Shown here: positions 56,315 to 64,000 of the stretch, one piece after another
How the letters are laid out: the number at the start of each line of letters is the position of its first letter
Numbering within the stretch: position 1 is the first letter of the stretch
From: Opitutaceae bacterium
GTDB lineage: Bacteria > Verrucomicrobiota > Verrucomicrobiia > Opitutales > Opitutaceae
Direction of reading: 5' to 3'
Assembly: GCA_028688225.1 (NCBI GenBank)
Contig: JAQTYQ010000006.1
Span: 97,108 to 161,107 of the forward strand
DNA: 64,000 nucleotides
Notes under the pieces: model-generated
The model's input: only the letters and a program-made list of their open reading frames with translations
What the model was told of the DNA's origin: nothing
Databases searched by the model: none
Translations under genes and position numbers: made by a program

Positions 56315-56594
56315 AATCAGGGTGGGCCGCCTGCGGACATGTTACGCTTGTTACGCAAATCCGAGGCATTCTGGCGCATCGGTGCGCGGCGCACCTTTCG
56401 CCGTTTAGTCGGGTCAAATCCACGCCAGAGGGGAAATACATCACGTTACGCTTTTTCGTGTTACGCTCCGTTCAGGGCAGCCACCGACCGTCGTGGATGC
56501 GAACTTTGCTGGTGCGAATTGAGAACGGGCGACGAGACCGCAGGTTGCGAATGTGCCCCCGAGATTGGTCAAAGTCAGGTGCACTTGCGCTGTA
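56315..56594. other. Low-GC gap with repeated GTTACGC
   Basis: No convincing gene. GTTACGC occurs at about 56341, 56350, 56444 and 56460, twice within TTACGCTT contexts, so small direct repeats are present. Open frames here lack motifs. Confidence 0.35.
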
Positions 56595-57761
56595 TTATTT
56601 TGAGGGCGCGGCGGTCAATCGGGCCGGTTCCTCCAGAATATCGAGAATCGCACGGGCGCAGAACACCCGGTTGCGCTTGCGGTCGCCAACCTTAGTCAGG
56701 ACGCCACCGGACTCTAGTGATTCAATCGCACGCAAGACGGTATTGTAGGAAATTCCCAGTTGGTGCTGCGTTTCGCGCGGGCTGAGGAAGGGATTGGCGC
56801 CAAGGAGCTCAATGAGCTGGAGCGGCATCTTTGAGCCGCCGCCGGAAAACTGCGTGCGCCAGTCGGTGAGCCGCTGGTTGATCCGTTCCGCGCGGCTCAA
56901 GGCGTCCTCCGATTGCCGGGCGATCCCATTGAGAAAATACTCGAGCCAGCCAGTCCAGTCGCTTTGCTCTGTGACGTTGCGCAGGCCACCGTAATAATCT
57001 GCGCGGGTCGCCTCGAAGAACGCGGATAAATACAGCAACGGCTCAGGCAGCACGCCGCGCGCACACAGGCTAAGGGTGATCAGCAGCCGCCCGACGCGGC
57101 CGTTGCCGTCGAGAAAAGGGTGAATCGCCTCGAACTGATAATGCATCAGGGCGACATGCACGAGAGGCGGGATCGTGTCATCATGCAGGAACTTTTCCCA
57201 CTTGCCCAAGTGGGCCAGCAGCGCCTCCGGCGGGGGAGGCACATAGGAAGCGTCCGACAGCGTGCAACCGGGCCGCCCAATCCAGTTCTGGGTCCGACGG
57301 AACTCCCCTGGTGTCGCATGCTCGCCGCGCACTCCCGTCATCAGTTTTTCGTGCAGTTCGCGCACGAGGCGCAAAGAAAGTGGCAGAGTTTTGAGTCGTT
57401 CCATCCCATGCTCCAAGGCGACGACGTAATTGCCGACTTCGCGCAGATCCTCAGGGCTGCGCTCCACGGCGGCGCCCGCTTCGGCAGCGAGTAGCTCGCC
57501 GAGGGTGGCCTGTGTGCCCTCGATCCGGCTCGAGTATACAGCTTCGCGACGCACAAACGGCCGGATGAGCACATGAGGATTGGGGAGACGCCTGCCCTCA
57601 CCGGCAAGACGGCCGAGTAACCGGTCCGCCTGTGAAAGGATCCGAACCAGCCGCGGCGTCCAAGTGATTTCCGGCGGAAGCGGATAAGGCTGGAAAGCCC
57701 GGTAGCCTTTCAAAGTCTTGATCCAGCGGCCAGCCGGTGTGACCTGGGTGCTTGTTTCCAT
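56595..57761 (-). CDS. Fic/DOC family protein with N-terminal inhibitory motif and C-terminal winged helix
   Basis: 388 residues from ATG 57761. The Fic active site is HPFLDGNGRVGRLL (His214 onward). Upstream, SSRIEG (about 77-82) matches the class II inhibitory helix (S/T)xxxE(G/N), whose Glu blocks ATP binding. The N-terminus (residues 1-60, YPLPPEITW, LIRPFV) fits the Fic-N type, and the C-terminus (about 310-380, LLGANPFLSPRETQHQLGISYNTVLRAIESLESGGVLTKVG) is a winged helix that could bind DNA. Fic enzymes usually AMPylate proteins; here autoregulated AMPylation and DNA binding may combine. No antitoxin gene is adjacent. Confidence 0.9.
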   Translation of the reverse strand: METSTQVTPAGRWIKTLKGYRAFQPYPLPPEITWTPRLVRILSQADRLLGRLAGEGRRLPNPHVLIRPFVRREAVYSSRIEGTQATLGELLAAEAGAAVERSPEDLREVGNYVVALEHGMERLKTLPLSLRLVRELHEKLMTGVRGEHATPGEFRRTQNWIGRPGCTLSDASYVPPPPEALLAHLGKWEKFLHDDTIPPLVHVALMHYQFEAIHPFLDGNGRVGRLLITLSLCARGVLPEPLLYLSAFFEATRADYYGGLRNVTEQSDWTGWLEYFLNGIARQSEDALSRAERINQRLTDWRTQFSGGGSKMPLQLIELLGANPFLSPRETQHQLGISYNTVLRAIESLESGGVLTKVGDRKRNRVFCARAILDILEEPARLTAAPSK

Positions 57762-57855
57762 CGGTGGAAATAAGCAGGAGTCTTATTGCCAATAAAGCCT
57801 AAAGATGGGAATAAACACACCCACTATGCCCGCTGATGGCAATATGGCGGGCGGC

Positions 57856-57889
57856 GAGTGGCCCTAAGCAAACGCAGCGCGTCGAAGGA
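57856..57889 (+). repeat. 34-base GIY-YIG leader repeat, copy 2
   Basis: Begins GAGTGGCCCTAAGCAAACGC and ends GCGTCGAAGGA, 15 bases before the GTG start of the second GIY-YIG gene. Confidence 0.7.
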
Positions 57890-57904
57890 TCGTTCGATCC
57901 TCCC

Positions 57905-58243
57905 GTGAACTCCAATCATCTCGTTGTCTCGGCCAGTCGATTGGTCCCGAGTTTGGCGAAAGGCCGGGCGGTGGTCTATTTCCTGCGACTCAGGTCAGGT
58001 ACGATTTACGTCGGTTGCTCGACCGACCTGGAGCAAAGACTGGACGACCACCTCGCGGGCCAGGCCTGCCGGACAACTCAATTGGATCCGTCCATGACGA
58101 TGCTCAGGATTGAAGCATATCCGACCCTCTCCCATGCCCGGCGCCGTGAGGCCCAGCTGAAACGCTGGCCCCGGGCTAAGAAGGAATCTCTCATTTGCGG
58201 AGATCGCTCCGTACTCCATCAGCTCAGTCGATCGCGAGATTGA
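57905..58243 (+). CDS. Solitary GIY-YIG nuclease domain protein, copy 2
   Basis: 112 residues from GTG 57905; a longer frame to 57836 runs through the leader repeat and is rejected. Core VVYFLRLRSGTIYVGCSTDLEQRLDDH (about 23-49) and LSHARRREAQLKRWPRAKKESLI (about 75-97) align with copy 1 throughout, ending LSRSRD versus LSRSRS. Unlike copy 1 it is not beside a tRNA gene. Because coding region and leader are both shared, the two genes moved or were copied as units. Confidence 0.75.
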   Translation: MNSNHLVVSASRLVPSLAKGRAVVYFLRLRSGTIYVGCSTDLEQRLDDHLAGQACRTTQLDPSMTMLRIEAYPTLSHARRREAQLKRWPRAKKESLICGDRSVLHQLSRSRD

Positions 58244-58298
58244 TGATCTCGGCGGCGACGTTTGCCCGGTCGTTTCTGACAGGACCCGGCCCTTCCGG

Positions 58299-59864
58299 CT
58301 ATTGGGCCGCCGCGGGCCGATTCATGAGTTCGCGGAACAGATCGCAGAAGGCCCCGTGCTCGTTCTGGCCCGGAAGCACATCGGCGGTGGTCGTGAAGAC
58401 GAGATACTTTCGCTCCTGCCCGTCGCAGTCCGGCCATTGCGGGAGACCCGGACCGTTCGGATTGCCGGTCTTGGCGAAATTCGTCCAGTAAGCCTGGATG
58501 ATCGTCGAGAGCTTGCGGTCGGCATCCGTAAACTCGCCCGTCACCATGCCGCCCTTGGAACGGAAATTGCCAAACACGTAGGGCAGTTCGCTGGAATGTT
58601 GGACCCGCGGGTGCGGCGCAATGGCGCGGTCGAATTCATACTGCCAGACGCGGTTGCCGGCAGCCTGATGCCATTCGCCGTGAATGATCGACGGACAGCG
58701 GAAGTAGAGATCGCTGCCCCATTGGTCCTGCAGATCGCCATAAAGGGGATCGACCGCGGGTTGGCCGTTTCCGGCCAGTCCATACAGGGCGAGCGCCTTG
58801 GGCGCGAGGTCGCCGAAGGTATCGCGGATCGACGCCTTGATGTCCTCGATGGAGCCGGAAGAGGGAATCTCGACGGCGTTGCTCCCGATGATCAGCGGCA
58901 CGGGGGCCTCGCGCTTATCCAACCAGACCTCGTTCGGAGAAGACGACAAAACCCAGTCATCGATGGTGAAGGTGTTGATGTCGGGCCCGGCCTTCAGCAG
59001 TTCCGCCGGCGGGACGGAGCGGAGGAAGGCGAGTGGGTCCTGAGCCGGGGCGTGCAATTTGTCCGCGACCAGCACGCCCGCCTGTTCCGCCTCGCGCAAG
59101 GGCCGGCTCAGGTTTTTGGGCGGCACCCCGCTTTCGGCGATGGCGCGATGAAACAGGCCGCGAGCCAGCGGCGAACTCATCAAGGCCATAATATCCCAGG
59201 AGCCGGCCGACTGGCCGAAGATGGTGACGTTCCCCGGATCGCCGCCGAATTTGGCGATATTGTCGCGGACCCACTGCAGCGCGGCGATCTGATCCAAGAG
59301 TCCATAATTGCCGGCGGCGTGGTGGGGAGACTCCCGCGTCAGGGCCGGGTGGGCGAAAAATCCGAAAATCCCCAGCCGATAATCGATCACCACCAGGACC
59401 ACGCCGTGACCGATCAGGGCGCGGCCGTCATAGATGGGTTCGTAGCCGCCGGCCAGGGCCGTATTGGCGCCGCCATGAATCCACACCATCACCGGGTTGC
59501 GGGCAGGCGACGGCCCGGTGGGCGTCCAGACATCCAGATACAGGCAATCCTCGCGGCTGTCGGCCGCCATCTGTTCATTCCAGCCGAACGAGGGCTGGGC
59601 GGGCGGCGGTCCGGGCTGATCGGCCTCGCGGATACCCTGCCAGGAGATCACCGGCATGGGTTCGCGCCAGCGGAGGTCGCCGACCGGCGGCGCCGCAAAA
59701 GGAATACCCCGGAAGGCGGCACCTCGAGCCTCCGGCAACCGCCGGCCGCGGACCAGACCTCCGGTCACGCCAACCACGAGGTCGGAGTCCGCGGACATGG
59801 CCGGAGGCTCGGCCCAAGCCATGCACAGGGCGAGGAAAAAGCAGGCGGAAGTTTTCAGTTTCAT
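58299..59864 (-). CDS. Secreted type-B carboxylesterase
   Basis: 521 residues with a signal peptide (about 1-24, ending PAMSA). Alpha/beta-hydrolase with oxyanion region PVMVWIHGGANTALAG (about 123-138), nucleophile Ser219 in IFGQSAGSW and the catalytic His region HSSELPYVFGN (about 425-435); EDCLYLDVWTP (about 104-114) is the type-B second signature. It hydrolyses short-chain or aryl esters; in a polysaccharide-degrading bacterium an acetyl or feruloyl ester is plausible but unproven. It stands alone between accessory genes. The ATG at 59864 faces the remnant described next. Confidence 0.88.
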   Translation of the reverse strand: MKLKTSACFFLALCMAWAEPPAMSADSDLVVGVTGGLVRGRRLPEARGAAFRGIPFAAPPVGDLRWREPMPVISWQGIREADQPGPPPAQPSFGWNEQMAADSREDCLYLDVWTPTGPSPARNPVMVWIHGGANTALAGGYEPIYDGRALIGHGVVLVVIDYRLGIFGFFAHPALTRESPHHAAGNYGLLDQIAALQWVRDNIAKFGGDPGNVTIFGQSAGSWDIMALMSSPLARGLFHRAIAESGVPPKNLSRPLREAEQAGVLVADKLHAPAQDPLAFLRSVPPAELLKAGPDINTFTIDDWVLSSSPNEVWLDKREAPVPLIIGSNAVEIPSSGSIEDIKASIRDTFGDLAPKALALYGLAGNGQPAVDPLYGDLQDQWGSDLYFRCPSIIHGEWHQAAGNRVWQYEFDRAIAPHPRVQHSSELPYVFGNFRSKGGMVTGEFTDADRKLSTIIQAYWTNFAKTGNPNGPGLPQWPDCDGQERKYLVFTTTADVLPGQNEHGAFCDLFRELMNRPAAAQ

Positions 59865-59896
59865 GCGAATCTCAAGCGGTGCCCGGGGTGGAAGAG

Positions 59897-60294
59897 AACA
59901 TCAAGCTGGAACCATTCAGTCGGAAACCACGGATACGCAATCGTTGCGGATTCACCGCGCCGAGCTGCGGCGGCTGCTCGAGGTACTCCAAGAGCGAGCC
60001 CTCGGCGCAGTGGAACTCGAGTTTGCGAATCCGGTGTTGGTCGGAAAACCTGCCGACGAGGTGCAACAGCTCCGGACAGTCCTACAGGACGGCTACATAT
60101 TTTTTCTCACGGTGACCGGTTCCGATGGCAGCCAGTTGAATGGGACTGTCGCGGAGGTTTTCGAATCGCCCAATTTCCCGCAGGACATACTCACCGTCTT
60201 TGTGGACAGTGCCACGAAACTCCGAAATCAGAATTATCCGGTGCGGAACTCGCTGACGCTGTTCATCGATTTCCGGCAACCAGCCCTGACCGGC
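59897..60294 (+). pseudogene. Probable frameshifted gene remnant, family unknown
   Basis: From 59944 to 60294 one frame reads LRIHRAELRRLLEVLQERA, GYIFFLTVTGSDGSQL and TVFVDSATKLRNQNYPVRNS then LTLFIDFRQPAL, which looks like real protein with alternating hydrophobic strands. The N-terminal continuation (NIKLEPFSRKPRIR, 59897-59938) is in a different frame, and after 60294 the similarity to coding sequence fades towards the Fic gene on the other strand. Probably a broken gene. Confidence 0.35.
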
Positions 60295-60369
60295 ATTGGG
60301 GAGAAGCGGACCGGTGACCGCTCTGCCCGACGAGCAGTGCTCGTTCCGCCTACTCGCTCCGGACCCCGC

Positions 60370-61869
60370 TCAGGAGGCAGCCGGTTTGGATTGGCCGAAT
60401 GCCTCGGCGAAGGCCTGCTCGATGTCCGTGACCTCTGCGTCCGTGAGCTCGGCAAACGTCGAGGAGCGCTTGCGCCGGGAAAGCTGCCCGTGATTGCCGG
60501 CCAGGAGGGAGAGGAGCAGGTTCAGCTTGATCTCGGGCAGGTCGACGATCTCCTTGATGGCCGCGGCAGCGCGGTCGATCTGGACCAAGGTCTGCAATTC
60601 TTCCGGTAGATCGCGCGTGACGGTGGCCTCGATGAGCTCCAGAACGTATTCGACATGGGGCGTGAGATCGGGGTAGCGCCAGACCCCCTCGGCTTCGCGG
60701 GGATTATCGAGGATGAGGGAGCCGTCCTTTTCGAGATGATAGCGGACGCGGGCATTGACCGGCCGGGACACAGTTTCGAGCACGCGGTCGTAGGCGGCGG
60801 AGTCCCGCAGCATGGCAGCGGAAAACGGCAGGACGATCCCGGAGTCGGTGTATCCGTCCAAGGCGAGGGATTCGTGGAGGAGGAGACGGTGGAGGCGTCC
60901 GTTGCCATCGGCGAAGGGGTGGACGTAGACAAAGCCGAAGCTGACCACGGCAGCACGGACCGGCGCGGGCAGTTCCTCGCTGCGGACGCGGAAGGTGCGG
61001 AGGCCGGAGATGAGCGTGGGCACCAGCCGGGGAGGAGGACAAACGTAGTGCACCTTTCCCTGAAACCCGGGCAGGGTCTGGCCAACGTAGTTCTGGCTGT
61101 CCCGAAATCCCTTCGCAGCGTAGCGAGGATCCACAATCAGGTTCTGGAGCGAGGTCAGACGGGGTTCGTCAAGGAAGGCCGCGGGGGGGACCGTGCCGCT
61201 GCGAGCAAGGACGGCGACGAAGCGCTCGCCGCGAGCCGGCGTCACTTCCTCGCGCTCAATGGCGAATGAGGCCTTGGTTTCCTTAAGGTAGAGGTAGTTC
61301 ACGGCGCGGGACCAAAGGCGCGGGCTGGTCTCGCGGGTCAGCCGGCGGATCTCGCGGGACCAGTCGCGCTTGAGCTTCTCGTCGATCGCCGGGGTGCGGC
61401 GGATCAGCGGGCAGGCGCCCGCGCCGCCGAGCAGGTTGTCGATGACGCGCCAGCGAGCGCTGCGACGGGGCTTGCCCGTGAAATATTTTTTCGGGTCAAG
61501 GACCGGAACGTAGTTGCCGGAGACTCCGATCTTGAGAGTGTCGGGAGTCAGGAATTCATAGAGAAAACCAATCCGGCGACGGTATTTGCTGGTCGGTGAG
61601 GCGGCCAGGTAACGATCCACGTCGGCAGCCTTGATCTTGCGAAACACCTGTTCGAGCAGATCGAGGCTCAGATTCTCGTACTTGAAGATGAACTCCACAT
61701 GGTCCAGCGGATGATCGCCGGGCCAGTAGTTGCGCGGGAAAATATCCTCGACCGCGCCGTCCGGCTTGATCAGGCGTTGACGGCGGCCACCAATGCGCGA
61801 ACGATGCGACGCCAGGACGGCGCCGAGCGCGTAGTGTTCCAAAAGCCATGATGTGCCGACGAGCTGCAT
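60370..61869 (-). CDS. Fic family protein (long form)
   Basis: 499 residues from ATG 61869. The Fic active site HPFADGNGRLHRLLLHESLA starts at His317; the Arg of the first xxGR is kept, but the following Gly/Arg pattern is LHR, as in the HypE-like branch. A possible inhibitory helix SFAIER (about 205-210) has Glu but Arg in place of Gly/Asn. The N-terminus (WLLEHYALGAVLASHRSRI, about 8-26) and the C-terminal helical part (about 400-499) have no assigned domain. It probably modifies a protein with AMP. Two copies of ATAAAAATCGTT lie at and upstream of the start. Confidence 0.88.
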   Translation of the reverse strand: MQLVGTSWLLEHYALGAVLASHRSRIGGRRQRLIKPDGAVEDIFPRNYWPGDHPLDHVEFIFKYENLSLDLLEQVFRKIKAADVDRYLAASPTSKYRRRIGFLYEFLTPDTLKIGVSGNYVPVLDPKKYFTGKPRRSARWRVIDNLLGGAGACPLIRRTPAIDEKLKRDWSREIRRLTRETSPRLWSRAVNYLYLKETKASFAIEREEVTPARGERFVAVLARSGTVPPAAFLDEPRLTSLQNLIVDPRYAAKGFRDSQNYVGQTLPGFQGKVHYVCPPPRLVPTLISGLRTFRVRSEELPAPVRAAVVSFGFVYVHPFADGNGRLHRLLLHESLALDGYTDSGIVLPFSAAMLRDSAAYDRVLETVSRPVNARVRYHLEKDGSLILDNPREAEGVWRYPDLTPHVEYVLELIEATVTRDLPEELQTLVQIDRAAAAIKEIVDLPEIKLNLLLSLLAGNHGQLSRRKRSSTFAELTDAEVTDIEQAFAEAFGQSKPAAS

Positions 61870-61964
61870 AAAAATCGTTTATCCGGTGCAAAAATGATTT
61901 GTTTCAGGCTCATTGGAATAAAAATCGTTATAAATTGTTTCTACTCCTTTAACACCAATCGTTA
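61868..61964 (-). promoter_or_regulatory. AT-rich Fic promoter with direct repeats in a 364-base gene-free gap
   Basis: ATAAAAATCGTT occurs at 61868-61879 (overlapping the start codon) and 61918-61929, and AATCGTTA again at 61957-61964. Repeats 50 bases apart across the start suggest a binding site for a repressor. The rest of the gap to 62233 has no gene. Confidence 0.4.
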
Positions 61965-62164
61965 AGAAACGCAGAGAAAGCATTCGCATCTGTTCGTATG
62001 CTCCGGTAACCGCTACAAAGTCGCCTTTCCGCCCTCGGCGAAGGCGGAAAGAGGATGCACCAAGCGAAGAAAAGTGTGCTGCCTCCGGGTCAAAGCCGCC
62101 ATGCCACCGACGAACATGGCTGCCGTTGCCGGAAAGCTCCAGGGCTCGTGGAAGCGCCTGGGCA

Positions 62165-62197
62165 CAAAAAAGCGAAGCGCCGCAAAGCGCATCGCTT
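62165..62197 (-). terminator. Intrinsic terminator of the RRM gene
   Basis: On the minus strand AAGCGATGCGC (62197-62187) pairs with GCGCTTCGCTT (62180-62170) with one mismatch and is followed by TTTTTT. It lies 37 bases after the RRM stop. Confidence 0.75.
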
Positions 62198-62233
62198 GAG
62201 TCTGAGAATCACCGGCAAGGAGACGGCGGGCGT

Positions 62234-62566
62234 TCAGTAGCGGCGGTTGCCGCGTGCCTGGAATGCTCCGGCCTTGCGGTTCGGGCTGCTGTAGCTGCGA
62301 CCGGCGCCGCCGGTCGATTCCTTCGGACGCGCTTCGTTCACGGTGAGCACGCGGCCGTCGAGGTCGGCGCCGTTCATCTTTTCGCTGGCGAGCTTGCTCT
62401 CCTCCGCCGTGTTGAACGTCACAAAGGCGAAGCCGCGCGGGCGGCCCGTCTCGCGGTCGTTGGCGATATAGACATCGGTCACGGCGCCGAACTGGCCGAA
62501 GGCCGTGCGGAGTCCGTCTTCGGTCGTGTCGAACGACATGTTACCGACATAGAGTTTGGAATTCAT
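62234..62566 (-). CDS. RRM RNA-binding protein
   Basis: 110 residues. A single RNA-recognition motif with RNP2 LYVGNM (5-10) and RNP1 RGFAFVTF (44-51), plus a Gly/Arg/Ser-rich tail (about 85-110, STGGAGRSYSS, ARGNRRY). The plan matches the small glycine-rich RRM proteins of bacteria, which bind single-stranded RNA and are often cold- or stress-regulated. The 288-base gap upstream may hold a long leader of the kind seen in such genes. A good terminator closes the transcript. Confidence 0.92.
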   Translation of the reverse strand: MNSKLYVGNMSFDTTEDGLRTAFGQFGAVTDVYIANDRETGRPRGFAFVTFNTAEESKLASEKMNGADLDGRVLTVNEARPKESTGGAGRSYSSPNRKAGAFQARGNRRY

Positions 62567-62854
62567 GGTGATGATTTTCGTATACTTCGTCCGCTGTCAG
62601 CCTGTTCCCGGGAATCGGGTTTCGAATCATCACCTGAACCAGAAGCTCACCTGAAGATCCACCAGCCACTGTCATCTAACGCTATTACGAGACCCCCACC
62701 ATCCGCCGACGTCGTGCCAAACGCAAGGAGCATTCCGATTTTTCAGCAAAGGTGCCCGGCGGGATTTTTGGAGGATGGAGGGAGGATTGAAGGGTCTAGG
62801 CGCGGAGGCCGGCGATGAGCGTGGGCCCCGGCGCACGTCTGATGGCCGGGGCGG

Positions 62855-63886
62855 TCAGTATCGCAGGAGGCACTTCACCACCTGGCCGGTGCGGACGGCC
62901 GCAAAAGCATCGGCGATGCGCTCGATCGGGAATTGGTGGGTCACGAATTCAGAGGCTTTGAGTTTGCCCTGGCGGATCCAATCGCAGAGCGGCGCCTGCG
63001 CCTCCCGTTCACGCCACCGCGTGGGCCACTGGTGGAAATAGAGGTTGAAGTTGTAGGGTCCGAGCTCCTTCTCGACATTCATCGCGGACGCCGCGATCAC
63101 GCCGTAGACGCAGATCGAGCCGCCCATTTTCACCATCGGCAGGGCCAGGTTGACGATCTTTTCGTTGCCCACGGCGTCGATGATGGCGTCGAGGCTCCGG
63201 GCCATCTTCTGCTGCAGCCCAGGAACCTCAGCCGGCGCGTAAACGGCGTCCGCCCCCATGCGCTGAGCCACATCCCGTTTGCGCGGGAGAGGGTCAACCA
63301 CGCCGATCCATTTCAAGCCGAGGAGCCGGCCGAATTTCACGAAGCTCAACCCCACCGGACCCGCCCCGAACACGAGCACGCAGTCACCGGCCTGCAGGCG
63401 GAAATCGCCGAAACCGCCGTAGACCTCGCGCCACATGCAGAGGATCACGGCTTCCTCGAGCGGAATGTCGGCGTCGACCTTCCGCTGGATCTCATGGCAT
63501 TCGCGCCAGCCGTGGGCGGCATCGGCCACGCCGTCGGCGACCATCGCATCGTGATCGTTGACCACGGTATAGTCGCAAAAACCGCCAAACCCGCCGTGCA
63601 GGCCCGGCTCGGCAAAGTCAAAGACCAGGCCGCCGATCGCCCGGTCGCCGGGTTTGAAGTTACGCACTTTGGTACCGATCTCCTCCACGATGCCGGCGTC
63701 CTCATGGCCGAGCACCATGGGGAATTTCTGCACGCCCGGAAAATGGCCGGAGACCAGCTTGGAGTCGGTGGAGTTGCAGAGGGCGGCCAGTTCGGTCCTC
63801 ACCAGCGCCTGATAGGGCCCGACCCGGGGCTTCTCGATTTGAACAACTTCCAGTTTATCCGGCTGCGTGACAATCACGGCTCTCAT
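62855..63886 (-). CDS. Zinc-type alcohol/polyol dehydrogenase (MDR superfamily)
   Basis: 343 residues from ATG 63886. Catalytic-domain residues Cys37 (ALCNSTD) and His61-Glu62 (LGHEDAG) are in the usual zinc-ligand places; the nucleotide-binding fold has VLVFGAGPVGLSFVKFGRLLG. The four-Cys structural zinc lobe present in many members is absent (VFDFAEPGLHGGFGGF instead). Candidate substrates are sugar alcohols or other secondary alcohols. It is followed by no co-oriented gene in the window. An in-frame start at 63922 is less likely. Confidence 0.85.
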   Translation of the reverse strand: MRAVIVTQPDKLEVVQIEKPRVGPYQALVRTELAALCNSTDSKLVSGHFPGVQKFPMVLGHEDAGIVEEIGTKVRNFKPGDRAIGGLVFDFAEPGLHGGFGGFCDYTVVNDHDAMVADGVADAAHGWRECHEIQRKVDADIPLEEAVILCMWREVYGGFGDFRLQAGDCVLVFGAGPVGLSFVKFGRLLGLKWIGVVDPLPRKRDVAQRMGADAVYAPAEVPGLQQKMARSLDAIIDAVGNEKIVNLALPMVKMGGSICVYGVIAASAMNVEKELGPYNFNLYFHQWPTRWREREAQAPLCDWIRQGKLKASEFVTHQFPIERIADAFAAVRTGQVVKCLLRY

Positions 63887-64000
63887 CGTTGGACCCTGGA
63901 TTCTGGCGATACAAAGATGCAAAAGATATTATTCTTGAAATATCAAAAATATTTAATATGCAAATTAATTTGTATAATATGATGAATAAAGTTCATCATG
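63887..64000 (-). promoter_or_regulatory. AT-rich upstream region of the dehydrogenase
   Basis: The last 90 or so bases are far richer in A/T than the rest of the window (ATATCAAAAATATTTAATAT and AATTTGTATAATATGATG). Imperfect dyad GATAT..ATATC at 63924-63943. It could be a strong promoter or the edge of an acquired segment. Confidence 0.4.

Noticed and set aside
1..64000. CRISPR array, prophage or classical IS element
   Set aside because: No regularly spaced direct repeats with unique spacers, no phage structural genes and no transposase or integrase were found.

Overview
The window is high-GC bacterial DNA. It most resembles a verrucomicrobium of the Opitutaceae type. The evidence is a TonB-dependent receptor whose mature N-terminus carries the VVKLSPFTI plug motif common in that group, many secreted glycoside hydrolases without a SusD partner, weak Shine-Dalgarno signals, and many dispersed palindromic repeats between genes. 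Taxonomy is inferred from gene character only.

Layout. 0-4.5 kb: two secreted carbohydrate-active proteins on the minus strand (a GH42-like protein of unclear specificity and a beta-helix lyase-like protein). 5-13 kb: housekeeping and accessory genes (VF530-type protein, an amidohydrolase lacking key active-site residues, a decayed toxin, a response regulator/kinase lacking the usual phospho-acceptor His, an SSS symporter, a Bcr/CflA-type exporter, a glycine-zipper lipoprotein). 13-28 kb: mannan and hemicellulose genes (GH2 beta-mannosidase, GH5, tandem GH26 mannanases, GH28, GH31) with a four-gene MacAB/FtsX-type ABC export operon between them.

28-48.5 kb is the most coherent system and looks like a complete beta-1,2-glucan (sophoro-oligosaccharide) utilisation locus. 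On the minus strand lie a GH144-type protein with a CBM9-like tail, a TonB-dependent receptor, a long GH94 phosphorylase of the size and motif type of 1,2-beta-oligoglucan phosphorylase, a GH3 beta-glucosidase (GTGA overlap with the phosphorylase) and a second GH144-type glucanase. A LacI regulator sits beside them, diverging from a GPH-type sugar symporter and a 1070-residue secreted protein with an unassigned alpha-helical catalytic-like domain. Two related 20-base palindromic motifs lie in the two promoter regions and could be the LacI operator. Inferred flow: outer-membrane uptake, periplasmic cleavage, inner-membrane symport, cytoplasmic phosphorolysis.

48.7-55.3 kb: tRNA-Leu(CAA), a candidate small RNA with a strong terminator, rsmE, a CobW/COG0523 metallochaperone with an internal His-rich tract, a WD40 protein, and a TPMT-like methyltransferase and a ChrA-type transporter that share a dyad operator-like site. 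55.2-62 kb is an accessory zone. It starts at tRNA-Gln(UUG), whose 3' end is duplicated on the far side of a solitary GIY-YIG nuclease gene, and also holds a second GIY-YIG gene, two Fic proteins, small orphan ORFs, an esterase and a probable gene remnant. 62-64 kb: an RRM RNA-binding protein with its own terminator, and a zinc-type alcohol dehydrogenase behind an AT-rich leader.
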